Assembly: GCA_023413185.1 (NCBI GenBank)
Contig: JAEZQD010000017.1
Coordinates: forward strand, 1 to 11,602
From: Bacillota bacterium
GTDB taxonomy: Bacteria > Bacillota > Clostridia > Oscillospirales > Ruminococcaceae
Direction of reading: 5' to 3'
Length of the DNA: 11,602 nucleotides
Below, in pieces: positions 6,084-11,602 of the stretch. The notes beneath the pieces are model-generated. The model was given only the letters and a program-made list of their open reading frames with translations. It did not search any database and was not told the origin of the DNA. Position numbers and translations under genes: made by a program. Position 1 is the stretch's first letter, and each line of letters begins with the position of its first letter.

Positions 6084-6986
6084 TTACTTGGGCTGCACGC
6101 GAATCCATACCTCCACATAGGGTTTTTCGGTCTTGCTCCAGTAGTAGATCTCCATGTCATAGCCCGACTGCTCCACATAGCTTGCGGTGGGGAACCACTC
6201 GCGGTAGATGCGCTTGTAGAGGTTTTGGCACGCTACAGTCACACTGCCGTCGCCGTCGTTGTACGGCTCGGAGCGAAACACCGCCCAGGTGGAGGCGGGC
6301 ACAACTACCTCGGTATAGCCTGCGGGGTTTGACCCTGCCGTCTTTTCCACACACAGCATGTAGGGAAAGCGCGCCCCGTCCAGCTTGCCGTAGCTGCAGA
6401 TGGCACCCACAGGGCACCGCCCGCCGTCGCTGCCCTCGCCGTTCTGTGCGCCCAGAGACAGGGCAAGCTTATCCACCTCACCGTTCTGCAGGCACTCCTG
6501 CCAAAACTTTGGGATGTCGTTGAGGTTTTGGTCGTTTGTCATGTCAAACATCCGCTCGATGCCGTACACCGTAAACGCCTCGCGGTTTACAATCTGGTAG
6601 TCCATTCTGGTCACTCCTTGTACTGTAATTTGTAAGGAGAGGCGGGGGTAGGCGCTTAGTGCGGTGCCTGCCGCACGCGCCGCCGTGGGGGAGACACCGT
6701 GAATGGACAAAAACGCACGCGCAAACGCCTCGGGCGATTCGTAGCCGTACTTGAGCGCAACGTCAACGACCTTGCTGTCGGTGTTTTGCAGCTCAAACGC
6801 CGCAAGGGTCATTCGCCTGCGCCGGACATACTCACTGAGCGGCACCCCGATTAAAAACGAAAAGTTCTTTTGAAACTGGAACTGGGAACAGCAGGCGATG
6901 TGCGCAAGCGTTCCGTAGTCGGTCTTCTCGGTCAGATGCTCCTCAATGTAGTCAAGCGCGCGGTCTAGTCGGTTGATTAAGTCCAT
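6084..6986 (-). CDS. AraC-family regulator with GyrI-like effector-binding domain (Rob type)
   Basis: This 300-residue transcription factor has its AraC DNA-binding domain at the N-terminus (about 5-107) instead of the usual C-terminal place, as in Rob-like proteins. The two helix-turn-helix units are near 24-47 (LAHIACCSQFQFQKNFSFLIG) and 72-95 (KVVDVALKYGYESPEAFARAF), followed by the conserved GVSPTAAR. Residues from about 128 to the end form a GyrI-like/AraC_E_bind domain (MDYQIVNREAFTVYGIER at its start; the end has EIYYW and VEVWIRV), which binds small hydrophobic or cationic ligands in relatives. AGGAGGGG stands 7-8 bases before the ATG. It is monocistronic: its own promoter lies upstream and a terminator downstream. 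No transporter or efflux target adjoins it, so its regulon is unknown. Confidence 0.92.
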   Translation of the reverse strand: MDLINRLDRALDYIEEHLTEKTDYGTLAHIACCSQFQFQKNFSFLIGVPLSEYVRRRRMTLAAFELQNTDSKVVDVALKYGYESPEAFARAFLSIHGVSPTAARAAGTALSAYPRLSLQITVQGVTRMDYQIVNREAFTVYGIERMFDMTNDQNLNDIPKFWQECLQNGEVDKLALSLGAQNGEGSDGGRCPVGAICSYGKLDGARFPYMLCVEKTAGSNPAGYTEVVVPASTWAVFRSEPYNDGDGSVTVACQNLYKRIYREWFPTASYVEQSGYDMEIYYWSKTEKPYVEVWIRVQPK

Positions 6987-7080
6987 ACTCCGCCCCTCCT
7001 TTGTGTTAAGGATAAACCCAAATGGGAATTTTGTCCTAGCAGTTGGTGTACGATTTGGCTAGCTTACTGTTTCACCATCC

Positions 7081-7109
7081 ATTATATCCCCACAGGGGTT
7101 TGCGCACAA
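7081..7109 (-). promoter_or_regulatory. Promoter for the AraC-type gene
   Basis: Read on the - strand: TTGTGC (7109-7104), a 17-base spacer, then a perfect TATAAT (7086-7081), about 95 bases before the start codon. The spacer holds the dyad CCCC-TGT-GGGG (7098-7088), a possible operator. Confidence 0.6.
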
Positions 7110-7114
7110 GAACA

Positions 7115-7150
7115 AAAGGGAATGCGGCATTTTTCTGCCGCACTCCCTTT
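7115..7150 (-). terminator. Terminator of the spore-coat operon
   Basis: On the - strand, AAAGGGAGTGCGGCA (7150-7136) pairs with TGCCGCATTCCCTTT (7129-7115), with one G-U wobble, around a 6-base A-rich loop. TGTTCTTG follows. It lies 47 bases after the stop of the CotF-like gene. Confidence 0.88.
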
Positions 7151-7196
7151 AATCACTTAGGCTAAAACGTTAAATTTGTTTGAAGGAACCGTATCA

Positions 7197-7448
7197 CTAG
7201 CCGCCCTGCAGCTGGCTTTTAATCTCTTGAACCTCTTGGTCGGGCGCTATGGTTGCGGGCTGATAAAACCCCTTTTGCTGGGCAAGCTGATACAGCTCGA
7301 ACTGTGAGGTTTCGCAGCTGTTTCTAATCTGCTGGATGGTGGAACGCAGGTTGGGGTTGGAACACTCCGAAATGGCATTTGCGTAAAACGTCAAGCTGCT
7401 TTTTACACCGCTCAGCGCGTCGTTGGCCATCACTTTATCCTGTAGCAT
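7197..7448 (-). CDS. Spore coat protein, CotF family
   Basis: This 83-residue helical protein matches the Coat_F family pattern: MLQDKVMANDALSGVKSS, then FYANAISECSNPNLRSTIQQI and a tail with FELYQLAQQKGFYQPA. The ISECSNPNLR segment followed by a glutamine-rich helix and a GxYxP motif is characteristic. The family contributes to the outer layers of endospores and is normally made in the mother cell late in sporulation. GGAGGA lies 9 bases before the ATG. It follows the 61-residue partner gene by 18 bases and ends at a strong terminator, forming a two-gene operon. No sporulation-sigma promoter could be read with confidence. Confidence 0.88.
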   Translation of the reverse strand: MLQDKVMANDALSGVKSSLTFYANAISECSNPNLRSTIQQIRNSCETSQFELYQLAQQKGFYQPATIAPDQEVQEIKSQLQGG

Positions 7449-7466
7449 GCGTGTTTTTCCTCCTTA

Positions 7467-7652
7467 TTAAGCTAAGAATGACATCAGCTTTTGCTTGGTT
7501 TGCTGTGCGTCCTGTGCGGATTTTTCAAAGTACTGCTTAAGCTGCGGGTCCTGACACTGCTGTGCGTAGGTTTGCATTTTCTGCATCGAGGTATCGTGCG
7601 AGCCGATTAGATGCCTTAGGTTTTGCAGCTCCATATGGTTTAGTTGAGACAT
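7467..7652 (-). CDS. Small spore-coat-associated protein (CotF partner), 61 aa
   Basis: This is a short, charged, helical protein beginning MSQLNHMELQNLRHLIGSH, with MQKMQTYAQQCQDPQLKQYF in the middle. A pattern of short helices ending in a ...DPxLKxxFE... motif is often seen in small genes that precede CotF-like genes in Clostridia, and it resembles the CotF helices themselves. The start at 7652 is chosen because AGGGAG lies 9 bases upstream and the family-like sequence begins there; a longer in-frame reading to 7808 would run through AT-rich noncoding leader. It is the first gene of the coat operon, so it is presumably sporulation-controlled. Function beyond a likely spore-coat role is unknown. 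Confidence 0.8.
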   Translation of the reverse strand: MSQLNHMELQNLRHLIGSHDTSMQKMQTYAQQCQDPQLKQYFEKSAQDAQQTKQKLMSFLA

Positions 7653-7676
7653 AATAAAACTCCCTTCGCAAATCAT

Positions 7677-7722
7677 TAAAAAGGGGTTTGAAGGTAGGAT
7701 GTAGTGGTAAGACACAAACCCC
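7677..7722 (-). promoter_or_regulatory. Terminator-like hairpin in the leader of the coat operon
   Basis: On the - strand, GGGGTTTG (7722-7715) pairs with CAAACCCC (7690-7683) around an unusually long 24-base loop, followed directly by TTTTTT (7682-7677). It sits about 25 bases before the first coat gene. It may be an attenuator, or a second stop for readthrough from trpS. Confidence 0.45.
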
Positions 7723-7887
7723 GTAGTTAGTATTGATAGTAGAGGCGTTATTATTCTTGTTTTTGATTTAGTAATGTTTGAATAATCGAGAGGCGATTTG
7801 ATGTGCAAGGTTTTGCAAAGCTTTTGTCACCGCTTCTGACAGGGAGATGTAATGCTTCGGGTAAAAGAAAGGTGCGGGCATAATAAA

Positions 7888-7912
7888 GCGGGCCGTCTCG
7901 AAGACAGCCCGC
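7888..7912 (-). terminator. trpS: Terminator of the aminotransferase-trpS operon
   Basis: On the - strand, GCGGGCTGTCT (7912-7902) pairs with AGACGGCCCGC (7898-7888), with one U-G wobble, around a TCG loop; TTTATTATG follows. It lies 24 bases behind the trpS stop. Confidence 0.88.
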
Positions 7913-7936
7913 AATCAACTCTGGGTTTTTTTGTGA

Positions 7937-8956
7937 TTAAAACGGATTTTTCACAAACCCGACCTTGTGGTACACCTTGTCGAGCGTGCGCTGGGCAAAC
8001 TGTGCCGCCTTCTTTGCACCCTCGGTGTAGCACTGCTCAAGATACGCCTTATCCTGCATTAGGCGGGCGTGGTTCTCGCGCACTGGGCGCAGGTGCTCGG
8101 CAACCGCCTCGCCCACGGCAAGCTTAAAGTCGCCGTAGCCCTTGCCGTCAAACTCGCGCTCGATCTCGTCAAGCTCCTTGCCCGTTACAATCGAGTAGAT
8201 GGTCATGAGGTTGTTGATGCCGTCCTTGCCCTCGGCGTAGCATACGCGGGAGTCGCTGTCGGTCACGGCGCTTTTAAACTTTTTTACAATCAACTCAGGC
8301 GCGTCAAGTATCGAGATAAACGATTTCGGGTTGTCGTCCGATTTGCTCATCTTCTTGGTCGGCTCCTGCAGGCTCATCACCTTCGCACCGAGTTTGGGAA
8401 TATAGCCGTCCGGCACCGCAAAGGTGTTGCCGAACCGCCCGTTAAAGCGCAGGGCGATGTCGCGCGCAAGCTCGAGATGCTGCTTTTGGTCTACACCCAC
8501 CGGCACAAGGTCCGCCTGATACAGCAGAATGTCCGCCGCCATCAGCACGGGGTAGGTGAACAGACCCACGTTCACGTCGTCGGCATGCTTTTGGCTTTTG
8601 TCTTTAAACTGCGTCATGCGCGAAAGCTCGCCGAACTGTGCGTTGCACCCAAGCGCCCAGGCAAGCTGTGCGTGCGCGGGCACATGGCTTTGTATAAACA
8701 CAAGGCTTTTTTGCGGGTCCAGCCCGCAGGCAAGCAGCAGCGCGTAGGAGGATAAGGTCTGCTGCCGAAGCAGCGCGGGGTCCTGCCGCACCGTAATGGC
8801 GTGCATGTTTACCACCGAGTAGATGCAGTGGTATTCCTCCTGCAGCTTTACCCAGTTGCGCAATGCGCCGATATAGTTGCCGAGCGTAAATACGCCGGTG
8901 GGCTGTATTCCGCTGAATATGACCTTCTTTTTTGCGGGGGAGCTATTCTCCTGCAT
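7937..8956 (-). CDS. trpS: Tryptophanyl-tRNA synthetase
   Basis: TrpRS charges tRNA-Trp with tryptophan using ATP, in the cytosol. The 339-residue length fits the bacterial class Ic enzyme. The HIGH-equivalent signature is TLGNYIGA (24-31), preceded by FSGIQPTG. KMSKS is intact at 202-206 (KKMSKSDDN). FTYPVLMAADILLYQADLVPVG (133-154) is the conserved central region that includes tryptophan-binding elements. The stop of the aminotransferase gene lies 21 bases upstream and an AAAGGCG ribosome site is in that gap, so the two are one operon. The leader of this operon shows no T-box, which controls trpS in many other Firmicutes. Confidence 0.97.
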   Translation of the reverse strand: MQENSSPAKKKVIFSGIQPTGVFTLGNYIGALRNWVKLQEEYHCIYSVVNMHAITVRQDPALLRQQTLSSYALLLACGLDPQKSLVFIQSHVPAHAQLAWALGCNAQFGELSRMTQFKDKSQKHADDVNVGLFTYPVLMAADILLYQADLVPVGVDQKQHLELARDIALRFNGRFGNTFAVPDGYIPKLGAKVMSLQEPTKKMSKSDDNPKSFISILDAPELIVKKFKSAVTDSDSRVCYAEGKDGINNLMTIYSIVTGKELDEIEREFDGKGYGDFKLAVGEAVAEHLRPVRENHARLMQDKAYLEQCYTEGAKKAAQFAQRTLDKVYHKVGFVKNPF

Positions 8957-8977
8957 CGTATTTATCCGCGCCTTTCT

Positions 8978-10162
8978 TTAAAACGTTGTGGCAATCAGAT
9001 CGGATAGAATGGCAACGCCCTTTACAATCTGCTCGTCGGTGGGGGTGGAGAAGTTCATGCGAAACGACACCGTTTGGTCGCCCGCTTCGGGCATAAACGC
9101 GCTGCCCGGCACAACCGCGACCTTACGCTGCACCGCCTCGCGGCAAAAGCCCATCATATCAGACCCCTCGGGCAGTGTGCACCACAAAAACAGTCCGCCC
9201 TCGGGGCGGGTGTACGCCACCTTGCCGCCAAAGCCGCTGTCCATGCCACCCAGCATCAGCGCGCTCTTTTTGCGGTAGATCTCACGCAGGCGGGCGATGT
9301 GCTCATCAAAGCTGACGCGGGTTAAGAACTGCGCGCAGATCATCTGCGAGAGGATGGAGGTGTGTACGTCGGATGCCTGCTTTGCCACCACAATCTTCTG
9401 CACCACGGGGGAGGGTGCCAGCACGTAGCCCACGCGCAGCCCCGGCGAAAGCACCTTGGAGAAGCTGCCGCAGTAGATGACAATACCGTCCTCGTCAAAG
9501 CTCTTGATGGAGGGGATGTCCTCGCCTGCAAAGCGCAGGTCGCCGTAGGGGTTGTCCTCTAAAATCATGGTGCCGTACCGCTTGGCAAGGGCGTATACTC
9601 CCTTTCTTGTTTCAAGGCTCATGGTGCGGCCGCTCGGGTTTTGAAAGTTGGGGATGACATAGATTAAGCGCACCGTGTTGTGCTTAAGCGCCTCTTCCAG
9701 CTTATCAAGGTCCAGCCCGTCGCCCACGGCGTCGATGCCGATAAGCCGCGCGTTGTAGGATTTAAACGAGTTGATGGTGCCGATGAAGGTGGGGCGCTCG
9801 CAGATAATTGCGTCGCCCTCGTTGCACAGCACCTTGCACGCAAGCTCAATGCCCTGCTGCGCACCCGAAACGCAGATCAGCTCGTCGGTGTCACGACCCA
9901 CGCCGTACCGCTGCTTTAGCATGGTTTTAAGCAGCTCCCGCAGGGGCGGGTAGCCCTCGGTCAGGCTGTACTGCAGCGCGGCGATGGGCTGCGACGCAAA
10001 GATGTCCGCCGTAATGTCGGCAATCAGCTGTACGGGGAACGCGTCGGGCGCGGGGTTGCCCGCCGCAAACGGAATCACCTCGGGGTCGGCGGTGAACTTT
10101 AAAATCTCACGAATGGCCGACGGCTGCAAGGACGATATCTTGTCCGAAAACTGGTACTGCAT
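8978..10162 (-). CDS. Class I/II PLP-dependent aminotransferase
   Basis: This 394-residue fold-type I aminotransferase resembles the 2-aminoadipate/aromatic (LysN, MocR catalytic domain) branch, without the GntR-type DNA-binding part of MocR proteins. Seen are AAGNPAP (33-39), the SGAQQGIELA loop (99-108), NPSG (175-178), LEDNPYG with D203 and Y206, SFSKVLSPGLRVG with the PLP lysine K236, and R243. The late part has FRMNFSTP with a probable substrate carboxylate-binding arginine. The amino donor and acceptor cannot be fixed from sequence; aromatic or branched-chain substrates are plausible. AGGAAGGA lies 12 bases before the ATG. It is first in an operon with trpS; a metabolic link through tryptophan or its keto acid is possible but not shown. 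Confidence 0.92.
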   Translation of the reverse strand: MQYQFSDKISSLQPSAIREILKFTADPEVIPFAAGNPAPDAFPVQLIADITADIFASQPIAALQYSLTEGYPPLRELLKTMLKQRYGVGRDTDELICVSGAQQGIELACKVLCNEGDAIICERPTFIGTINSFKSYNARLIGIDAVGDGLDLDKLEEALKHNTVRLIYVIPNFQNPSGRTMSLETRKGVYALAKRYGTMILEDNPYGDLRFAGEDIPSIKSFDEDGIVIYCGSFSKVLSPGLRVGYVLAPSPVVQKIVVAKQASDVHTSILSQMICAQFLTRVSFDEHIARLREIYRKKSALMLGGMDSGFGGKVAYTRPEGGLFLWCTLPEGSDMMGFCREAVQRKVAVVPGSAFMPEAGDQTVSFRMNFSTPTDEQIVKGVAILSDLIATTF

Positions 10163-10252
10163 AGGTCAAATCGGTCCTTCCTGTCTGATATAGTAAAATA
10201 GGTTTAAAGATGTCCGAAAAAAGTGGTATCGTTTCATAATGACAACTTCTTT

Positions 10253-10261
10253 ATTCTACCA
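10253..10261 (-). promoter_or_regulatory. Candidate extended -10 promoter for the aminotransferase-trpS operon
   Basis: On the - strand, TGGTAGAAT (10261-10253) is an extended -10 (TGnTATAAT-like) about 90 bases before the start codon, with no good -35. It lies in the 15-mer GTTTGTGGTAGAATA (10266-10252), which matches the ruvC promoter region at 14 of 15 bases. Confidence 0.42.
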
Positions 10262-10352
10262 CAAACACGGCGGTTTTAAAAGGTATAATGATAACACGCA
10301 GAAATGACGAGGTTGACTTTATGGCATAGCCCTGGCTCTTCGTTTTTTACGC

Positions 10353-10377
10353 AAAAAATAATGCCGCCCCCACTATT
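10353..10377 (-). terminator. Candidate terminator of the tRNA-Val transcript
   Basis: On the - strand, AATAGTG (10377-10371) pairs with CATTATT (10363-10357), with one wobble, around a G-rich loop, followed by TTTT. It starts 17 bases after the tRNA 3' end. The stem is AT-rich and weak. Confidence 0.4.
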
Positions 10378-10393
10378 GCGAAGACAGCACCCC

Positions 10394-10469
10394 TGGTGGA
10401 CGATGAGGGACTCGAACCCACGACCCTCCGCATGTGACGCGGATGCTCTACCAGCTGAGCTAATCGTCC
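10394..10469 (-). tRNA. tRNA-Val (anticodon CAC)
   Basis: A 76-base cloverleaf with encoded CCA (10396-10394). The acceptor arm is GGACGAT/ATCGTCC with discriminator A. The D arm is GCTC/GAGC. The anticodon stem is TCCGC/GCGGA, with loop GTCACAT giving CAC at positions 34-36, which reads GUG. The T loop TTCGAGT is normal, but the T stem GTGGG/CCCTC has one U-U mismatch (positions 50 and 64). The remaining sequence is closely like bacterial tRNA-Val. Confidence 0.93.
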
Positions 10470-10522
10470 AAATACAGTATTCAGTTGCGGTTTTGTGCAT
10501 GTCGTTTTAGGCGACAAAGGGA

Positions 10523-10551
10523 ATTATAGTACATTTTGTGCGCAAAAGCAA
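10523..10551 (-). promoter_or_regulatory. Promoter for tRNA-Val
   Basis: On the - strand, TTGCTT (10551-10546), a 17-base spacer, then a perfect TATAAT (10528-10523), about 54 bases before the tRNA 5' end. The short leader can form a GTCG/CGAC hairpin. Confidence 0.65.
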
Positions 10552-10690
10552 GTCCCTTTTGGCGGTGTGTGCAGAGCGCGGACAATCTTTGTGCACTCGG
10601 CACAAATACGCCCCGACAATTTGTAAATATTACGTAAATAAAAAAGGGGAAAACGGTCGCCTTGCGCATGCGCGGGAACGGCAAGCTTTG

Positions 10691-10720
10691 TTGCGCCGGC
10701 GTGTGCGGCTATGGTATAAT
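10691..10720 (+). promoter_or_regulatory. Candidate upstream promoter for the ruvC leader or a small RNA
   Basis: TTGCGC (10691-10696), an 18-base spacer and TATAAT (10715-10720), with TGG just before it making an extended -10. Transcription would start near 10727, about 240 bases before ruvC, across a segment with no gene but several possible stems. Confidence 0.5.
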
Positions 10721-10917
10721 AATACCAATTTGCCACCCCAAAAATAATGGCGGCGTTTTGCGGTGTGGCATTGCACGATGCACATAGGGCGTGGGTGCGA
10801 ATTTGCTTTACCTGTTTGGCTCGGTCGCCGCAAAGCGGGATACAGGCAGATTCGTTTTGCTCGGTTGTGTGCTGCCGCATGAAATTATTGCGCGACAATT
10901 CAACACAAACCTAAGGC

Positions 10918-10931
10918 GTTTGTGGTATAAT
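10918..10931 (+). promoter_or_regulatory. Extended -10 promoter for ruvC
   Basis: TGG-TATAAT (10923-10931) is an extended -10 with a perfect hexamer, 33 bases before the ruvC ATG; no good -35 is seen at the right distance. The surrounding GTTTGTGGTATAATA (10918-10932) repeats, with one difference, at the aminotransferase promoter. Confidence 0.68.
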
Positions 10932-10964
10932 AGTGATTTAGAACAATTTATCGGAGGGACGCGG

Positions 10965-11465
10965 ATGGTCATTTTAGGCATCGACCCCGGCTACGCCATT
11001 GTGGGCTGCGGCGTGATTGATTACACCGCAAACCGGTTTAAGACCATCGATTACCGCGCGGTGACCACCGACGCGGGTACGCCGTTTACGCTTCGGCTTA
11101 AACAGATCTACGACGGGGTGACCGCCTTGATACAGACCTACCGCCCCGACGCGGTGGCGGTGGAGGAGCTGTTTTTTACCACCAACCAAAAAACCGCCAT
11201 CGCGGTGGGCGAAGCGCGCGGGGTTATCCTGCTTGCGGCGGTAAACTGCGGGGTGCCGGTGTTCGAATACACCCCGTTGCAGGTAAAGCTCGGGGTTGTG
11301 GGCTACGGCAAGGCGGTAAAAAAACAGGTGCAGGAGATGACGCGGGTGCTGCTTGCGCTGGAGTGCGTGCCAAAGCCCGACGACGTGGCCGACGCGCTGG
11401 CGATTGCCATCTGCCACGCGCACACCTCCGGCTCGCGGCTTATGGGGCTGCCTTCGCGCAGATAG
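10965..11465 (+). CDS. ruvC: Holliday junction resolvase RuvC
   Basis: RuvC is a dimeric endonuclease that cleaves Holliday junctions held by RuvAB during recombinational repair. The 166-residue length is typical. Its four acidic metal ligands are visible: D7 in ILGIDPGYAIVGCG, E67 in VAVEELFF, and D140 and D143 in KPDDVADALAIAICHAH. FFTTNQKTAIAVGEARGV is the conserved central region, and EYTPLQVKLGVVGYGKAVKKQVQEM is the DNA-contacting segment. The start at 10965 is chosen because GGAGGG (10953-10958) lies 6 bases upstream and the protein aligns from MVILGIDPG; an in-frame GTG further up (10791) would add unrelated sequence across the promoter. ruvA follows after 33 bases. Confidence 0.97.
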   Translation: MVILGIDPGYAIVGCGVIDYTANRFKTIDYRAVTTDAGTPFTLRLKQIYDGVTALIQTYRPDAVAVEELFFTTNQKTAIAVGEARGVILLAAVNCGVPVFEYTPLQVKLGVVGYGKAVKKQVQEMTRVLLALECVPKPDDVADALAIAICHAHTSGSRLMGLPSRR

Positions 11466-11498
11466 CGGTACGTCGCACCCGACAGAAAGGTGTAAACC

Positions 11499-11602
11499 AT
11501 GCTGTATAGTGTAAAAGGAAAGCTGATTCACAAAGAACCCTACCTTGCCGTGGTGGAATGCGGCGGGGTGGGCTTTAAATGCGTTACCACCGCGCTTGCG
11601 CT
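11499..11602 (+). CDS. ruvA: Holliday junction DNA helicase subunit RuvA (5' part only)
   Basis: The first 34 residues, beginning MLYSVKGKLIHKEPYLAVVE and continuing CGGVGFKC, match the N-terminal OB-fold of RuvA, which binds four-way junctions and recruits the RuvB motor. The GVGF segment is the conserved family motif. GAAAGG (11484-11489) precedes the ATG. The gene runs off the window edge; ruvB would be expected next. Confidence 0.93.
   Translation, partial: MLYSVKGKLIHKEPYLAVVECGGVGFKCVTTALA

Larger units (their letters stand above)
10470..10964. other. Gene-free stretch between tRNA-Val and ruvC
   Basis: I find no convincing coding sequence in these 495 bases. It holds the tRNA promoter (- strand, 10523-10551), a 7-bp hairpin TTTGTGC/GCACAAA (10588-10606), an AT-rich tract near 10620-10645, a 10-base palindrome GCGCATGCGC (10664-10673), an extended -10 promoter (10691-10720), a structured segment (about 10797-10855) and the ruvC promoter (10918-10931). 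Confidence 0.6.

Noticed and set aside
8069..8755. Long antisense open frame opposite trpS
   Set aside because: It lies opposite a well-supported gene in a GC-rich coding strand, shows no family motif, and is a codon-bias shadow.
10217..10262. GTGGTA/TACCAC stem with T6 on the - strand as a terminator
   Set aside because: Only 6 bp with a 28-base loop, and its 5' arm overlaps the likely aminotransferase -10, so it would not be transcribed from that promoter.
10284..10289. TATAAT on the + strand that could drive RNA antisense to tRNA-Val
   Set aside because: No -35 at 16-18 bases and no TGn extension; probably chance in an AT-rich spacer.
10163..10300. T-box leader for the operon containing trpS
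   Set aside because: No AGGGUGGNACCGCG-like antiterminator sequence or specifier stem can be found upstream of the aminotransferase gene.
10791..10964. GTG at 10791 as an extended ruvC start
   Set aside because: The extension crosses the ruvC promoter and has no match to RuvC; GGAGGG marks the ATG at 10965.
1..11602. CRISPR array, prophage or complete insertion sequence
   Set aside because: No regularly spaced direct repeats, integrase, transposase or phage structural genes were seen.

Overview
The window looks like the chromosome of a GC-rich, endospore-forming Clostridia member, probably Oscillospirales-like. This is inferred from the paired small spore-coat genes, Firmicutes-style ribosome binding sites and sigma-A promoters, and the gene families present. 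It is an inference from content, not an identification.

Bases 1 to about 6000 hold part of a type IV pilus (T4P) locus. A prepilin-type pseudopilin is followed by a SigB/F/G-like sigma factor; both are on the + strand and end at a bidirectional terminator. Facing them is a prepilin peptidase (pilD, - strand). From the pilD upstream region, a pair of overlapping promoters with a shared palindromic -10 fires both ways: left into pilD, right into pilB (assembly ATPase), pilT (retraction ATPase) and a dienelactone-hydrolase-like enzyme. Between pilB and pilT lies a 225-base, strongly structured spacer that I cannot assign to a known RNA family. No platform protein (pilC) or alignment proteins (pilM/N/O) lie in the window, so the locus is incomplete or continues to the left.

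Bases 6000 to 7930 hold, all on the - strand, an AraC/Rob-type regulator with a GyrI-like effector domain and a two-gene operon of small coat proteins (61 aa and 83 aa, the second CotF-like). Each unit has its own terminator.

Bases 7930 to 10270 hold a two-gene - strand operon: a class I/II PLP aminotransferase followed by tryptophanyl-tRNA synthetase (trpS), with a terminator behind it.

Bases 10390 to 11602 hold a tRNA-Val(CAC) on the - strand, then a roughly 500-base gene-free stretch with several promoters and hairpins, then ruvC and the start of ruvA on the + strand (Holliday junction processing).

Most of the genes are ordinary families. The parts most worth a second look are the sigma factor embedded in the pilus locus, the palindromic bidirectional promoter, the structured pilB-pilT spacer, and the two-promoter leader of ruvC.
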